Notes: generated from the sequence alone by a model not told the origin. DNA of 64,000 nucleotides from Pelargonium cotyledonis (GCA_036897625.1 JAYMTA010000011.1:62001-126000), one strand, 5' to 3'; shown: positions 14,149-26,500, counted from the first letter of the stretch. Translations and numbers: made by a program.

Positions 14149-14149
14149 T
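14137..14149. repeat. Short palindrome AAAGGGGTCCTTT at ccmFC 3' end
   Basis: Arms AAAGG and CCTTT with a 3-nt spacer. It belongs to the dispersed A-G-N-C-T palindrome family. On the minus strand it begins at the last base of the ccmFC stop codon (TGA at 14151-14149), so the junction with the palindrome sets the end of the reading frame. It might act as a 3' end hairpin for the mRNA, but the stem is only 5 bp. Confidence 0.75.
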
Positions 14150-15285
14150 CAATTCCAACGCAACTTCTCTCGTTTCAGATCACGTAACAACCCCCGAATT
14201 CCTCCTGAGAAAGACAAGAGAAAGCCTATCCGAATAAGAAAAATAAAGGGCAGTTTGATTAGAGTGGTATACCATCCACCTATTCTAGTTCCAAGGACAG
14301 CATATAGATCTGTAAATAAATTTGTATGTATAGCAACTTCAGTGGTGCTTGTACTTTCCCTAAAGTACCTCTTTTCCGGGAACATACTCAACAAAAATTC
14401 TTTATCTTCTGGATTCCCCAACCTACGCTGGAGAAAGTGCTCCAGTTTTCCAGTTTCATATGAACGCATTGGCAAAAAGGCTTCATAATCGAGGGTACGA
14501 GCTCCTCCTTTATAGATCATCAAATTACTACAAATTGAATGGAAGGCAGGCCCATGTAAATGATCAAGACCACGTAAACAACACAATTCCTTACCCATAT
14601 TGAGTTCAGAACCCAAAGACAATCCTTGAGTAAACTCCAGCTTTTTCGTGTTAGACAGAACAAGACCCAAAACAAATATGCACACTCCTCCATGCGAAAG
14701 ATTCATGCGCCTTTGACCTCTTTGGTACGAAATGTGACCAAATCCTAGGGTCTCTTGGCTCGTGGGTAAGGCGGGAACTTCAAGTTGCCCCTCTTGTGTA
14801 GGTAGACATACTAAACGCCGTCTTCTCCTTAATTGTGCTCGATCTGCACGTTTAAAGAATTTATCGCGTAGTAAAAAGAATAAAGTACAAAAGCATAGTA
14901 AGCAAAGCACACCAGCTAAAGATTCTAAATATGAAAAGTCCGCTTTAGATTCGAGAAAGATAAAATGAAGAAGTAGAACGAAGGAAAATAAAGCTTGTCT
15001 TGCTCTAGATTTGTATGAACTTCTGCTAATTATATATGGAAATAGAATAGGTCGGCTTGTTTTGACCAGGACTCCACCACTTCCTGCTCCAAGTAATTGT
15101 CTCGAATATAAATAGACCAAAAGAGCGAATACAGAGATCAGAATAGGAATTAGAGTACCATTGAAAAAGGGTGCGCCTATGGAAACATCTCTACTGATAA
15201 ACGATTTGAATAATATGGGAGCTGCTGTGCCAGAAAGCACAATCATGGCAGTAATTAAAAAGAAAAAGTTCTGTAGTTGAAGCAT
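14149..15285 (-). CDS. ccmFC: Cytochrome c maturation protein CcmFC, intron-free
   Basis: CcmF is the heme lyase core of cytochrome c maturation system I; it joins heme to CXXCH motifs of apocytochromes on the outer face of the mitochondrial inner membrane. In plants it is split, and this is the C-terminal part. The 378-residue product starts MLQLQNFFFL and carries the family blocks GTAAP (19-23), SRDV..GAPF (31-40), LESK.DFSYLES (111-122), SHGGVCIF (197-204), NTKK..FTQ (212-220), LRGLDHLHGP (237-246), MFPEKRYFRE (301-310) and TTEVAIHTN (314-322). Hydrophobic spans lie near 5-27, 45-60, 97-110, 122-138, 200-211 and 343-362. His198 in SHGG matches the transmembrane heme ligand of CcmF (family knowledge). 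ATG at 15285-15283, TGA at 14151-14149. Seed-plant proteins have roughly 440 residues; the hydrophilic middle (about 145-185) and the C-terminus are shorter here. The group II intron usual in seed plants is absent. No operon partner is visible. Confidence 0.96.
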   Translation of the reverse strand: MLQLQNFFFLITAMIVLSGTAAPILFKSFISRDVSIGAPFFNGTLIPILISVFALLVYLYSRQLLGAGSGGVLVKTSRPILFPYIISRSSYKSRARQALFSFVLLLHFIFLESKADFSYLESLAGVLCLLCFCTLFFLLRDKFFKRADRAQLRRRRRLVCLPTQEGQLEVPALPTSQETLGFGHISYQRGQRRMNLSHGGVCIFVLGLVLSNTKKLEFTQGLSLGSELNMGKELCCLRGLDHLHGPAFHSICSNLMIYKGGARTLDYEAFLPMRSYETGKLEHFLQRRLGNPEDKEFLLSMFPEKRYFRESTSTTEVAIHTNLFTDLYAVLGTRIGGWYTTLIKLPFIFLIRIGFLLSFSGGIRGLLRDLKREKLRWN

Positions 15286-18200
15286 TCTATACCTTATCTT
15301 GAACTTTTTTACATTGAGTCGTCACTCCACAGATTTGTTACTGAATATGAAAATCTTTTATCTCTGGTGTTGCTTTTTGGTCGGTAATACAGGGTTTCAC
15401 CACGGGTTTTTCTTTATCTTATAGAAAAAAGAGTTATCTTTTGTTTTATAGCTAGGCTGAATGCAAGCTGTTTCAAAGGACTATCCGGGAGCCTTGTGTA
15501 AAGAAAAGTATAAGGGTTACTTTACTGAAGTTTTAATAACAAAATTAAGACAAGACCCCGATTAAGAAAGATTTTATATAAGTGGAAAAACCTCGATACT
15601 AGAGACCAGGAGAGGCTATAAAGAAACCAAAGGTCTGTCATAAGCACTTAAGGTGCTATATCTTCCGGGTTCTTTTGGTTAAAAATTTTAGTGTAGAAAC
15701 TCGGAAAGAGTTCTAGTAAAAGGCCTTCTTAGTTAAAGCATTTATGAAACCCTGATATACTGAACTTCTAAAAGAACATACATATTTGCTAGTCTATCTA
15801 TCTAACGAATAGGGTTCTGAATTTGAGGTATTCCTCTTTGTAAAAGCTTATGATAGATTACCTGCCGAGAACATTATTGTATATAGTTTTCTAAAACTCA
15901 AAATTACAACAAGAGGTTTTGGTAAATCGATAATGTTTTTAAGTGTTACAGAGGTAGGAGATAGAAGCCCTTAGTTTTTTATAATGCCGTTTTAATGCAT
16001 TTTTTTGGCCCAGATGAGTACGTTTTATTCTCTAACTTATAAAGCTGGTATTTGTGAACCCTTTTGGAGGTATATCGGTGACGCTTTACCCATGCTTTCA
16101 GGCTTTCCCGTGAATTCCCTTTTTTTTGTTGAACATCCTGCTTTTCGTCGAGTGAGGACATATTATGAAAATAATTTAAAAAGCAATTTCGAAGTCGAGG
16201 CACCCCTTTATAGACTTTTCATTGTATATAGTGTCCTGCGAGCTATCTAACTAAATAGGAATAACAGACTTTTTTATCTATGTTTTCCTATAAGGTCTCT
16301 TAATAAGAGAAGCTTACACCGGAAAAATGAATACTTGCTTACAGAAGTAGGATAATAACGTACGGAAATAGTAAAAAAGGAAGTAAATATAAGCTAAGAG
16401 AAGCTACTTGTGTGCTAAAGCTTGTTATAGTCCGAAGAAAAGATCCTAGAATGAGTTTGTGCTTTTTTCTGAAGAAGCATTGTGCTAGTAAGAAGCGTAC
16501 TTTTCTGCGAAGAGTTAGGTAATCACAAGGTTAACAAGGTTATTTGTAATAGTGCGGTCCTAAAGATATAGGGTTCTCTTTCTTTTTTATTGTCAGGTAT
16601 TGGTTCAATTCGTATTGAAATTCAAATTAAAAATTTACCGTACACAGGAACAAAACTGAACAAGTCTATAAACCCTCATTTTGGGACCGAAAAGAAACTT
16701 GTAAAAGAATCCCGTATTTTGCTCAAGGCGAGGTTTTTATCCTTTTTAATTAAGTAGCCATAAGTAATATGAATGAGAGATAACTCTTACTAAGATATCC
16801 CCCTTTTGTGAGAAAGTGTAGAGAACCCGAAAAGACGAAATTCCATGAATTCATAACTCAAAAGTTTACCAGTCAGCGAGATAAAGAAAAGGGTACACTA
16901 AATCAAATGTAAAATGCTCTCAGAGTCTAGCGGTTTGGGAATACCGTTCTTATGCTAAATCCATTTAGTTGTAAACTTTTGGGTGTTAATCCAGGTATAA
17001 AAGTTAACAAGCAGTAGAGATTCGATTTAACCCAGGAGTTCCTATAGATTAGGGATAATGGATGGATACATATTATACAGGTGTGAAAGCTAGCTAGTTA
17101 GTAGAGGCAATGATATCCAACTTGGCTTTAGGATTAATATCCACAAAATTTCTTTTTACTAGTTACCCCTTCCCTTTATCAACAGATAGAAAGGAATCTT
17201 GTATACGGCTTTAACCCGCGACATTTCTTCCAATTTAGCTTATATCCGAAGTTACTTTACAACAAGTCCATGTCAATGCCGCTTCTATAAAATATGTACA
17301 AAAGTTGTAGGGAAGATTTATCTTGACTCTCTCCTTTAACTATCAAATCACGATACCAGAAAATATTTGTCGAGAAGCCTTTTCAAATATTGGACTAACT
17401 CTGGTAATTTTTCTATATACATTATATAATAAGGATTCCGCTATTAAGATAGACACTCCTGTTAACTCATTATAAGCTTTATATCAAAATTGATAATCAG
17501 GAAGCTAAGCTGTTTTCACAAAGGATCCACGTGCCTCTCATTATTATTGATCCTTTATAGTATACCTCTTTCTCTAAGCAGTAATATTCCACCTTGTACT
17601 ACTAAAAACTTGTTAAATTCTAGTAGAAATATAAGCTATGGCCAGAGGTTGACCTCCCATGCCTTTTTTCTTCAATGGGAGCCTCTTTGCTTTTTACCCG
17701 GAAAAGGGATGCATCCTTAGGCCTGAGCCACCGGTTACATTTGTTATTATTTCAGTAAAGAATTATCAAGATTTATAGTCGTCTGTATGCAATTATTAAT
17801 TATAAATTAAGAGTTTTATAATGTAGCTTGGGGCACCTGGAACAAGTTGCTAAACTAAGGAGCTTCTAACGGTATCTTGTAAGTCTCCTCGAAGGTTAGT
17901 TGACATATTCTTATCTCTCCTGTTATTCCAGTTATAGCGAAGTAAGAAACACATAAAAACTGCTCCGCCTTGGCATGCAATGCAGGAGAATCCTAAGAAA
18001 GTTATTAATAAATATATACTTCCTTCAGTCGTCTACTATTTAACGCTCCCTGTCCTGTACCTCTAATAACAAGTACTTATAAGAAATAAAGGACCCTTTT
18101 GATACTATAAGAGCGATGTTTTGATGACCAGATGGGTATTCCGGATCTATAAAAAATCAAAGTATTCCTTTTTTATTATGCCTCCCCTAACAACATTAGA

Positions 18201-19462
18201 TTGCCTGGGTTTATAACGAGGGGAACTTCTTTAAATCAATGAAATTTTCTAGATAAAAGAAATATTCCTTAGTTAATATGCATTCTTAGGTTTCGCTTAT
18301 GGATATGTACAGAATAAATTTATCAAGTTGAGCATTTAGTTTATACAAAAATCTTGGTTAGTGCTTTTTATTTCGGGACAGGATCCTGTTAATACCTAAT
18401 TGAAAGGAGCCTACCTTGATTAGTAAACAAAATATATAATATAGCTCTTAACTTCTTTTTTAGAATTAGCTCTATGAAAGGGTACTCATAGAACAAGATA
18501 TACCTTTTGAAATATATAGAGAAAGTGGTATAATCTTAGCTTTCTAGAAGTGGACCTGGCAAATAAGAAAGACTACGCTTTCAAAGACCTACCCGAGACC
18601 TTAGATTTACGAGGAATCCCTTTAAGGAGGGGCATATATCATAAAACCTTGTTCTAGTTCAATCTCACCAAAATCCGGGGAGTTTCCATATGTATATACA
18701 TACTTACGAACTCAAATACATTATATTATAAAAGCAAAGTAGTAATTAAAGAAGAACCTCTATTCTTTATCTTCGTAAATGATTGTCCTTTTGCGCTTAG
18801 GAGGGTCAAGAGTTAAGGATATATTAAGACTCACCTATAAAAGCGACGGAGTTGATGCTATTTTTGCGGATTGGTGGAATCGTAAAATCCGGGAATTCCA
18901 TGCAATAGACGAAATAATGATTAACGAAAAGGTGGTTTGCCTAAGAAAAGTCTGAACTAGAGATCCTACATACAACAAGGAGATAAGCTAGAAAAGTCAA
19001 CTTAAAAGCTTAAAAACAGTATATCCTTAATGTCCTCATAGAGCAAAAGAGCTATTTAGCACATTCTGGTTATAGCACACAAAGCATCCAAAAAAGAGAT
19101 TCCTGTAGAGTTCTCACATGAGGTGCTCTAGGATAGTTATCGAAGGCGTATATACGAAATCTAATTCATGTGTATCTAATTACTTGCATTTAACAGTGAA
19201 TTATATCAAGGATTGCTTGAAGCTCTTCTTGCTTTGGTTATTTAGTTTGGGAGTTCTACTATATTCGAAAAGGGAACATTTGTCTATATCCTAGCTAGTA
19301 TAAAGTGACGTAACCAGAATATACGTTAGATGACTCAGATTTTGAAGAAGAGGATATTGAAGTAAATAAAGGATTTCTATATTCAGATTTAAGTTCGAAC
19401 ATCTCGGAAAAGAATGATCACAACACAACTAGGCTCCCTTTTTAATATAGCAGCACCTAAGA
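15286..19462. other. Non-coding DNA upstream of ccmFC
   Basis: Contains whatever drives ccmFC, but no plant mitochondrial promoter core could be picked out with confidence. Open frames on both strands near 15979-16250 (74 and 81 codons) match no known mitochondrial protein and overlap each other. Palindrome AAAGGACCCTTTT at 18088-18100. Confidence 0.5.
18088..18100. repeat. Palindrome AAAGGACCCTTTT
   Basis: It differs from the 15-mer at 23526 and 55376 by a missing A and a missing G on the left side. A family member. Confidence 0.65.
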
Positions 19463-19535
19463 AAGATATAAAAGGAATTGAACTTACGGTATTCCCACGT
19501 TTTTTTTATCTGCTCTACCACACTTTTATTCAATA
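19463..19535 (-). pseudogene. tRNA-like sequence (degenerate)
   Basis: Minus strand has GTGTGGTAGAGC and AGTTCAATTCC separated by 29 nt. The anticodon region is a run of A (GATAAAAAAAACG) with no stem, and the T stem is broken. Isotype not assignable. Confidence 0.35.
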
Positions 19536-22220
19536 GAAAAGAAACACTGAATTTTTTACAAATTGCTAAGTCAACAAGCTAGATATTGAAAGGATATGAT
19601 ACTGGGGCTTTACAAAAAAACTTGATATTAAAGAGGGTCCTTTTTCACACCTCACGAAAAAAGATGTAGAGTAACAACGGACTCCTTCTCTAATACGGTA
19701 ATAAGGTATTAAATATGAGTATATTAAGTAACAAGCAAATTAGGAAAAAAGAGTTATCTAAAATAGAGTTAAACTAAGAAAATGAGTCCATTTATTATAT
19801 ATCATAATAGTCTAAATATACAGCGGTGGTTACTTCTGATACGGAGCTCCAAAATTTGTATGGGTAATTGAGAATACTTTTTTTGTGAGTAGTTACTTCC
19901 TCAATGCTCCGGTAATTCTTACCAGGTTTCTATCTATTTTTACAAGGGAGAGTTTTACTTAACAGCTATAAAAATTCCTAAAGTCCAAGGAATCCTCTTA
20001 GGTACTATAATATAAAGGAATAGACTTAAAATTTCCTACATTAAAAATTTAATGAAAATTGCTGGTTGAGCGTAGCCTACGTTCTGAGATATATATGCGT
20101 GTAGTGGAATTTCCGCAGGACTTATATATAATTTCAAGCTCAACATTTTATGAGAACTAAGTATTCATAAGGTATGTGATATACGCTAGAAGGTATTCCA
20201 GTGTGGTCGCCATCCCACAAACTCTTAGAATTGAAAGCATTTTTATAGATTTGTGTGTGTCAGATTTTTGAAATAGGGCCCCCGGAATTGAGAGAAAAAT
20301 ACTATAATATATCTCCCAGAATATACTCGCTGGATAGTATAAAAGAAAAGACAAAAGAAAGTTAAAAATAGCGTTACATACACTCACGGACCGAGGTTTA
20401 GAGAGATGGTTTAATTTACATCGAATTTGAACATTGGCATCCTAGCGATCCCTCAAATTTACCGCGGAAGGATTTTCATCCTGTTTTACTCTGAGGGTCC
20501 TCTTACAGATATTTCGACACAACAATCAACTCGAGTTGAGAAGAGTTAGAGCCCTTTCCAGGTACTGCAATACTCATAACCTAATAATAGAAGTACCCTA
20601 GTCTCGTTCCTATCTTGAGAAAAAGGGAGGTACTTGTTAATGCTTTGGTCCTGAAATAACCCTTGCGTATAAAACGCAGTTAAACCTCGACTAACTTAAA
20701 GAGGTGCCTCCTCAAAAAGCCATCAAAAGGGACGGTTATACCTATCAAAATTCTAATTAAGCAATTCCCTGCATATCAAGTTTCTAGTATACTGTAGTTT
20801 ACAAAGTGTCGAGGGCTCCTCTACTTTTTATCAGTTAAACTAACTAAACCCTCGGTACTTGAGTAGGGTAATATCCCTTTTTATTGCTATTTCCCAGAGA
20901 TTCTAGGAGGCTTGCATAAGCTGTACTTTCAAAATTCCCCTATTCTTCGCACCCCAGGCTTAGATTTTTAAACTAAACTAAAATCGCTTATATAGAAGAA
21001 ATCCACTCCTAGTCTAATATTAGCAACAAGACTCCCAATGATAATAGAAAGATTAATTCTTTACTTTCTCTTGTTTTGTTAAATCCCACTCGTAAAAAAT
21101 CAGAGTTCCTTGATTCAAGTTTCGTTAGCTATTCAAAACTCCTCCCGCAGAATACCGTAAAAGAAAAAGTTCCCTTTTGCTTTTGTGAATACTTTTATAA
21201 GAAATTCCTGTAAGAGGTTAGCTCACTCTTGAAAGAAAACACTATTTCTATCTTTTCTATCGTTGAATTGTATAAGAAGCTTAAAAATCCCCAATCTCCT
21301 TTGTACTAGCCAAAGAGGACTTGCCCGTGTAAAAGAAGGCTCCAACTAAGTATTTTGCGTCGTCTTAATATCAGCAAAGGAGTCTAGATATCTGCCAATA
21401 TTAGATTTTACCAAGGGTTAAGGGCTAGAGAAGCTCCTATCCCCGCTGATCCAGAATAATGCGGAATTCTAGTTTTTCTGTTCTATTCAAATACATATCA
21501 AAGGGTTTAGTACACAATTTAGACCTCTTTAGTTACCTATTCTTAGAGTTTTCTAGTTCCCCGTTAGTAGCTTAGTGCAAGAGTGGTCTAAAAAACAGTC
21601 ATCAGCTACAAAGGGTTAATTGTTCTTTAGTTCATAAGTTTCCTTGTAGTACATAATCGCATGCAAGTATTCTCTTCCCAGTAACAAGTAGTATCCTCAT
21701 ATCAATGTAGTCAAAACACATTGCAAGTACCGACTTTGCCCTTTGCCGCTCGGCTACCTTATACAACTAATGCGCACAAGGACTCTTAGTATCCTATCTC
21801 AGTCCCAGTCAAATTTCTTTCTAGTGTAACTCTCTATCTTCTCTTGTATCTAGTATGTAACTTAGTGGAAAACGCTTTCTAAGTAGTATATTTGCCTCTT
21901 GCTGCTTCTAGATTTCTAGAATGACTTGAGACTGGTATATGAAGCGCATAGGGAGGCTGCCAAGAAGCAGCTTTGTCCTAGGATTAACAGTCCGGGTCCC
22001 AGACGCACTTTATTACTTTGGTAAAAATCAACTTGATAAAACAACCCTAAAGTTTTATTCTTGCTCTAATCCAATTTAATGCAGTTGTAATAGAGGGGGG
22101 TCCGTTGCTCGAAAAGCGTTTATAGAATGCATATTATGATTGTTGAGTTAAATTAAAAATTTAGGACTTTATATTAACATATATAGGGATACCCTCTATA
22201 ATATAAAGGGTCCATTCCTT
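19536..22220. other. Non-coding DNA
   Basis: No gene recognised. On the minus strand near 21720-21775 a GGTAGCCGAGCGGCAAAGG string resembles a tRNA-Ser/Leu D arm, without a matching T arm. An AGGGATACCCT near-palindrome lies at 22185-22195, just before the Lys-like sequence. Confidence 0.5.
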
Positions 22221-22293
22221 GGGCGTATGGATTAATTGGTAGAGCGTTGGACTTTTAATCTAATGGCCGCAGGTTCACGTCGCATAGCTCCAG
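22221..22293 (+). pseudogene. tRNA-Lys(UUU)-like sequence
   Basis: The best-preserved tRNA-like locus. D arm GATTAATTGGTAGAGC, then a fully paired anticodon arm TTGGA-CTTTTAA-TCTAA with UUU anticodon and U33, then a T loop GCAGGTTCACGTC, all in canonical spacing (28 nt between GAGC and TTC). It matches plant mitochondrial trnK closely to that point. The 3' strand of the T stem is lost and the acceptor pairs at only about four positions, mostly near the end. Either a recent pseudogene or a tRNA needing extensive editing; pseudogene is more likely. Confidence 0.6.
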
Positions 22294-22469
22294 TAGAAAA
22301 CCTGTTCATTTTGAGCAAATGAAATTCTTTCTTACCCTTTTATCCTATCAGAGAGTCCTTATAAGATTCAAATAGCCCGGAATCAATAGAACAAGCACTC
22401 TTTAGAATTCATTTAAGAAGAAGTTTGTACTTGAACACCCGCAAGCTAAAGCTTCCTTATAAACATGCG

Positions 22470-22542
22470 TAAGAGCTGTCCGACTGGAACCAATGACTTG
22501 AGATTCCACGAACCGGGTGCTCTACCACGTAGCTATTGAAGG
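22470..22542 (-). pseudogene. tRNA-like sequence, relative of the one at 39600
   Basis: Minus strand: TAGCTACGTGGTAGAGCAC then, 29 nt after GAGC, GGTTCCAGTCG. The block at 22488-22508 is identical over 21 nt to 39633-39653 on the plus strand. The anticodon loop region contains TTCGTGG, so a His(GUG)-like origin is possible; the variable arm AGTCATTGGTTC also recalls plastid trnM. Acceptor and T stems are unpaired. Confidence 0.45.
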
Positions 22543-22946
22543 AAGATAGCTAAGGTTCCTCTCTCTAAGATGAAGCTAAAGTAAAGGGGTCAAGTGAAAG
22601 TCAAAGAGGTTCTGTTTTTTTCCAGTTGTTGTTGGTTATAATGTAAGGTTAACTAAACGAAGACTATTAAGCATGAACCTTCCTACGGTACCCTTTGGTC
22701 GGGAAGAAGGACTTACATATGTATCTAAATCTCTCGAAGACTGTCTTTACTATACTACTAGGGAATCTAAGGAGTAACATCTTAGCTACAACTACCATAA
22801 GTCCAGGCCGCAATAAGAGGAGTAGAGCTCATAAAACAGGTAAATAGCAGCTCTAGGTATTTGAAAAGGTATTAAGCTTAAGAAAAGGATGCTGAGTAAG
22901 AAACAGCAAGGTATTCTGAATCAGAGTATAAAACAAGGTATTATGA

Positions 22947-22960
22947 GTAAGTAAGTAAGT
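22947..22960. repeat. GTAA microsatellite
   Basis: Three and a half GTAA units in tandem. A simple repeat with no further meaning visible. Confidence 0.7.
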
Positions 22961-23339
22961 CTGCTAAATAAAGTCTAGCTGATTGAGAGGAAATTTAAGT
23001 AAGGAAGTCACTAGGAATGGAATTTAAAAAGTTACTTCTTTTAGGGTCTTGTTCTTTAAGCCAGTTAAGTAATAAGTAAAGGAATTGAAATGAAAAGGGG
23101 ATAATCCGAAGCTGGGAGTCTGCGTAAGCTTTTCTTCTTTACAAGGGTTTTAAGTCTGACAAGATTAGATACCCGTACTCGTAAATAGCATTTAATAACA
23201 TTCGCAAGAATATTTCTTGGAAGCGCCTTCAAAGCTTTAGATGATTTTAGAGTTCTTTTCTAATAAATTAATTATCCTTACTCCTTACTTATAAAAGTGA
23301 GTCTTATTAACTCCAAGTAATTACTTCATCCTTATAAAA

Positions 23340-23352
23340 AGGGGAATCCCCT
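23340..23352. repeat. Palindrome AGGGGAATCCCCT
   Basis: Perfect 6-bp arms around one A, preceded by a run of A. Family member. Confidence 0.7.
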
Positions 23353-23525
23353 ATTTAAATTATTAGAAAGAAGTCCTTTTCACTTGAGAATGGGATGAAA
23401 CTCCACTCGAGAGTTTACGTCTATATGACCAGGATCTAAAACCTCCTCAGAAAATAATATAACTATCAAAAGAAAGCAACTCATCAGCTTAACAGGCCAA
23501 TCCATCCTAGGAAAAAGACTTCAAT

Positions 23526-23540
23526 AAAAGGGACCCTTTT
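23526..23540. repeat. Palindrome AAAAGGGACCCTTTT, copy 1
   Basis: Perfect 7-bp arms around one A. The same 15-mer occurs at 55376-55390; the flanks of the two copies are unrelated. I take this as the clearest consensus member of the family. Confidence 0.8.
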
Positions 23541-26500
23541 GCGAAATTTACAAGACCTCTGTAATTCTATATGGGGTCCCTTCGTTACTTATAACATGCC
23601 GTATTAAAATTATCCTTATATAATTTAGTTTTCTCTTTTAGGAAGGCAATAAAATACATAATGAAAGGTTTCCTCTTTTTTTAGGATTGTGAAATTAACT
23701 TATTTTCGCAATTTAAGTCTAATGGATGGATAACTTTCAAGTGGTATATTGGTATTCTGGGTACTATTTAAAAGTTATATATTATGGGGCACTCCTTAAT
23801 TCTTTATTCAAGGGGCCTTGTTGACACTTAGTTTTAGGTACTCGTATCTATGGTATTTTTTTTTAAGGCAGTACAAGCTAAAGATAAACTTCTGCTAAGA
23901 GGTATTTAATTCAGGAAGGGTTTCTCTTACTTATATTACCAAATTGAAGATTACATATTTTAGTTATAGGATATCCTTTGTATCAAACAAAGTACCACTT
24001 ATCAAAGTTTTTATGATAGGTTTCATTATATGCTTTGCTCCTACTCTTTTTTGGGTATCCTTGTTTTTATGGGTACAGTTACATTATTCCAATTTTAATT
24101 TATATAAAAATTGATCTCATATTTTACTTGCTTAGTCAAGAAATTTTGCATCGGGAAACTCCGAGATCTAAAGCGATAGCCTAACTATTGAGAAAGATTG
24201 CTAATGAAAATTCCAATGTTAGTATACTAAATATTAGGACTTCTCCGGGAGCCTTGACATTCAAACTATAAGGACCAAGAAAATCGGATGTGAGTTAGAT
24301 ATGATAAACTTTTTAAATAAAGGAAATGCTGTCACAAATAAGTCCCTAAAATAACAGGCTTTCTAGAACTAGCGGTTTCCTATTGTATACTATTAACCCT
24401 TGCCTTAATTGTGGTGGAACAAATTATGCAAAGGTATATATACGCGGACTTCTCGCAAATTCTTAATAGAATAATACCTATTAATATCTATAATTATATA
24501 CCCAAATTAGAAATGCTTTTTAGTAGCTAACAAAAAGACTCATAAAAGGAGAAGAAAGAACTAATAATGAGTCACTATACCCCGCATTAATTAAATAAAT
24601 GGACAAGGATTCCTTTGAAATTTTCGCGAGAAGCAGTAGCAAAAATTGCTTATGTTTCAACGGTTTAAAAGTTAGACTTTTTTATTCCACTATGCGGATA
24701 TTCCTTATGAATTTGCTTAACGGATCTGAACCTACGAATCCGTGTGGAAATCCCTTTATTATTTGTTATTTACCCCATCCTTTTTATTGAAAGAGATACT
24801 CCTCTAAAAACGGAATTCCTTCTAGTAAAATCTCTATCTTTAATTTCGCGTGGATAACGTCTGGGATCCTAGATATTGACTAAGGCAAGTTTTACCTAAG
24901 GAAAAAATCTATAGATATAGTAAAGCACATTTATTTTGTTTGTTATAGTTCGAAATGAAAACCGATATAATAAAAATGTAATGGATATCCTTATTAGAGT
25001 AAGGGGAAGAACCCTAAAAAGGGGTAAAAATCCTCCAGAAAAAGTTACAAAATTTGAACTATTAAGACTTTCACAAGTTGTATGTTTTATTAGAATATCT
25101 GGAAGCAAACTATATGGGTTCCCAGTTTTACTAGCATAAATTCTCATGTCCACACACAACTTGAACGAGCCATCCTGACAAGATCAAGATAAATAAGGTA
25201 TTTTGGAGATAAAATAGCAATCGTTGAAGTTTTTATAGTCTCTTTTTAGTTATTAATAAGTAGTGTAGGAGCTCTCTCTACCCAATAAAATTGAACTTAA
25301 AGTTCCGACTCTTCCTATGAAGTCGTAGGTTTTAATTTCTTGGTTTGCCAGATTACCAATTGAAGTTAAAAAAAGGACCCTAGTATTGTCTAGGTCTAAA
25401 GATTCAACTTAGTTTTTTAAAGAGAAACTTTATAAGAAAGCCTCGGCTACGAGATTCCTTATTCTAATTGCGGGTTCTGAGTCAGGACCTCTTTTTCTCT
25501 AGTTACGCTAAGAGATAGCTTGCAGTTCTGCTAAAGTTTTGTAATAAATAAGGAGGTAATCTCGAGAAGTCTTTGCCTAAAGGAGAGGCTAAATAACTCG
25601 CTGTTTTAACCACCTTAGACAGCTTTATATAAATTGTACTATTTGTTTGCACTGGATAGGAAGGTAATTTTTACACCCTTAATATACCGGAATACCGGTT
25701 TAATCGGGCCGGCCTCGTAGAACAAATTAAATTATTAGCACTCCTCCTTTGAGACTTTGATAAGTAAAAAGTACTTAAAGGAAATAATGAATATGAGAAC
25801 AAGGTTCTATAAACTGGGCAACCAAATACATACTGAAGAAACTTTGCTTGCGACTGACTTAATAAAGTTAGGGTGTAACCCCTTTGACAAACAAAAATTA
25901 AGAGCTGCCTTTCCGTGTATTTCATATCCCCTTACTAGCCAATTGGGAATCCGGCAATAAACCACACTCTTTAAATATTTCCTAAGAGTGCTCGAGTAAA
26001 ATCAGCTGTACCACTAAACTATTATAAATGTAATACGTTCCCCGTAAATCCATAAGTCTGAGATCTCTTATATATTTTATATTTATAGGAGCTTACCCTC
26101 TAGTATTACTATACTGTCTAGTATTGAAGCTAATAAACGGATAAGAAATTATACTTGCAATTCTATAGAGCTCCCTCAACAAACAGCCTTTCTTACTACA
26201 AGTTTTAGAGCTTACTAGTTAAACTTATATCTAGGGTATAAAGAAAGGACCTCCCTTCCCTTCTAAGATTTTGACTGGGCAAATGTAAGAATTTTCTTGG
26301 TATTCCTGGGGTTCTCTCTTATTCTAGTGCAAAAGTACTCAATGGGGGTAACTAAAAAGTTATATTCATTAAAAACCCAGATATGACGTAACCCACTTAC
26401 TTATATTAATGCCTAATTTTAAGGGTAGATTCCTAGTTTAAACCTGTAAGTACTGGTAAATAGAACTCCAAATCTCACTTTAAAGGAAGCTCTAATTGCA

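Noticed and set aside
14120-14968. Plus-strand open frames at 14120-14488 and 14762-14968
   Set aside because: They are antisense shadows of ccmFC and resemble no protein.
15979-16250. Overlapping frames on both strands (74 and 81 codons)
   Set aside because: Neither resembles a ribosomal, respiratory or maturation protein, and no codon bias separates them from spacer.
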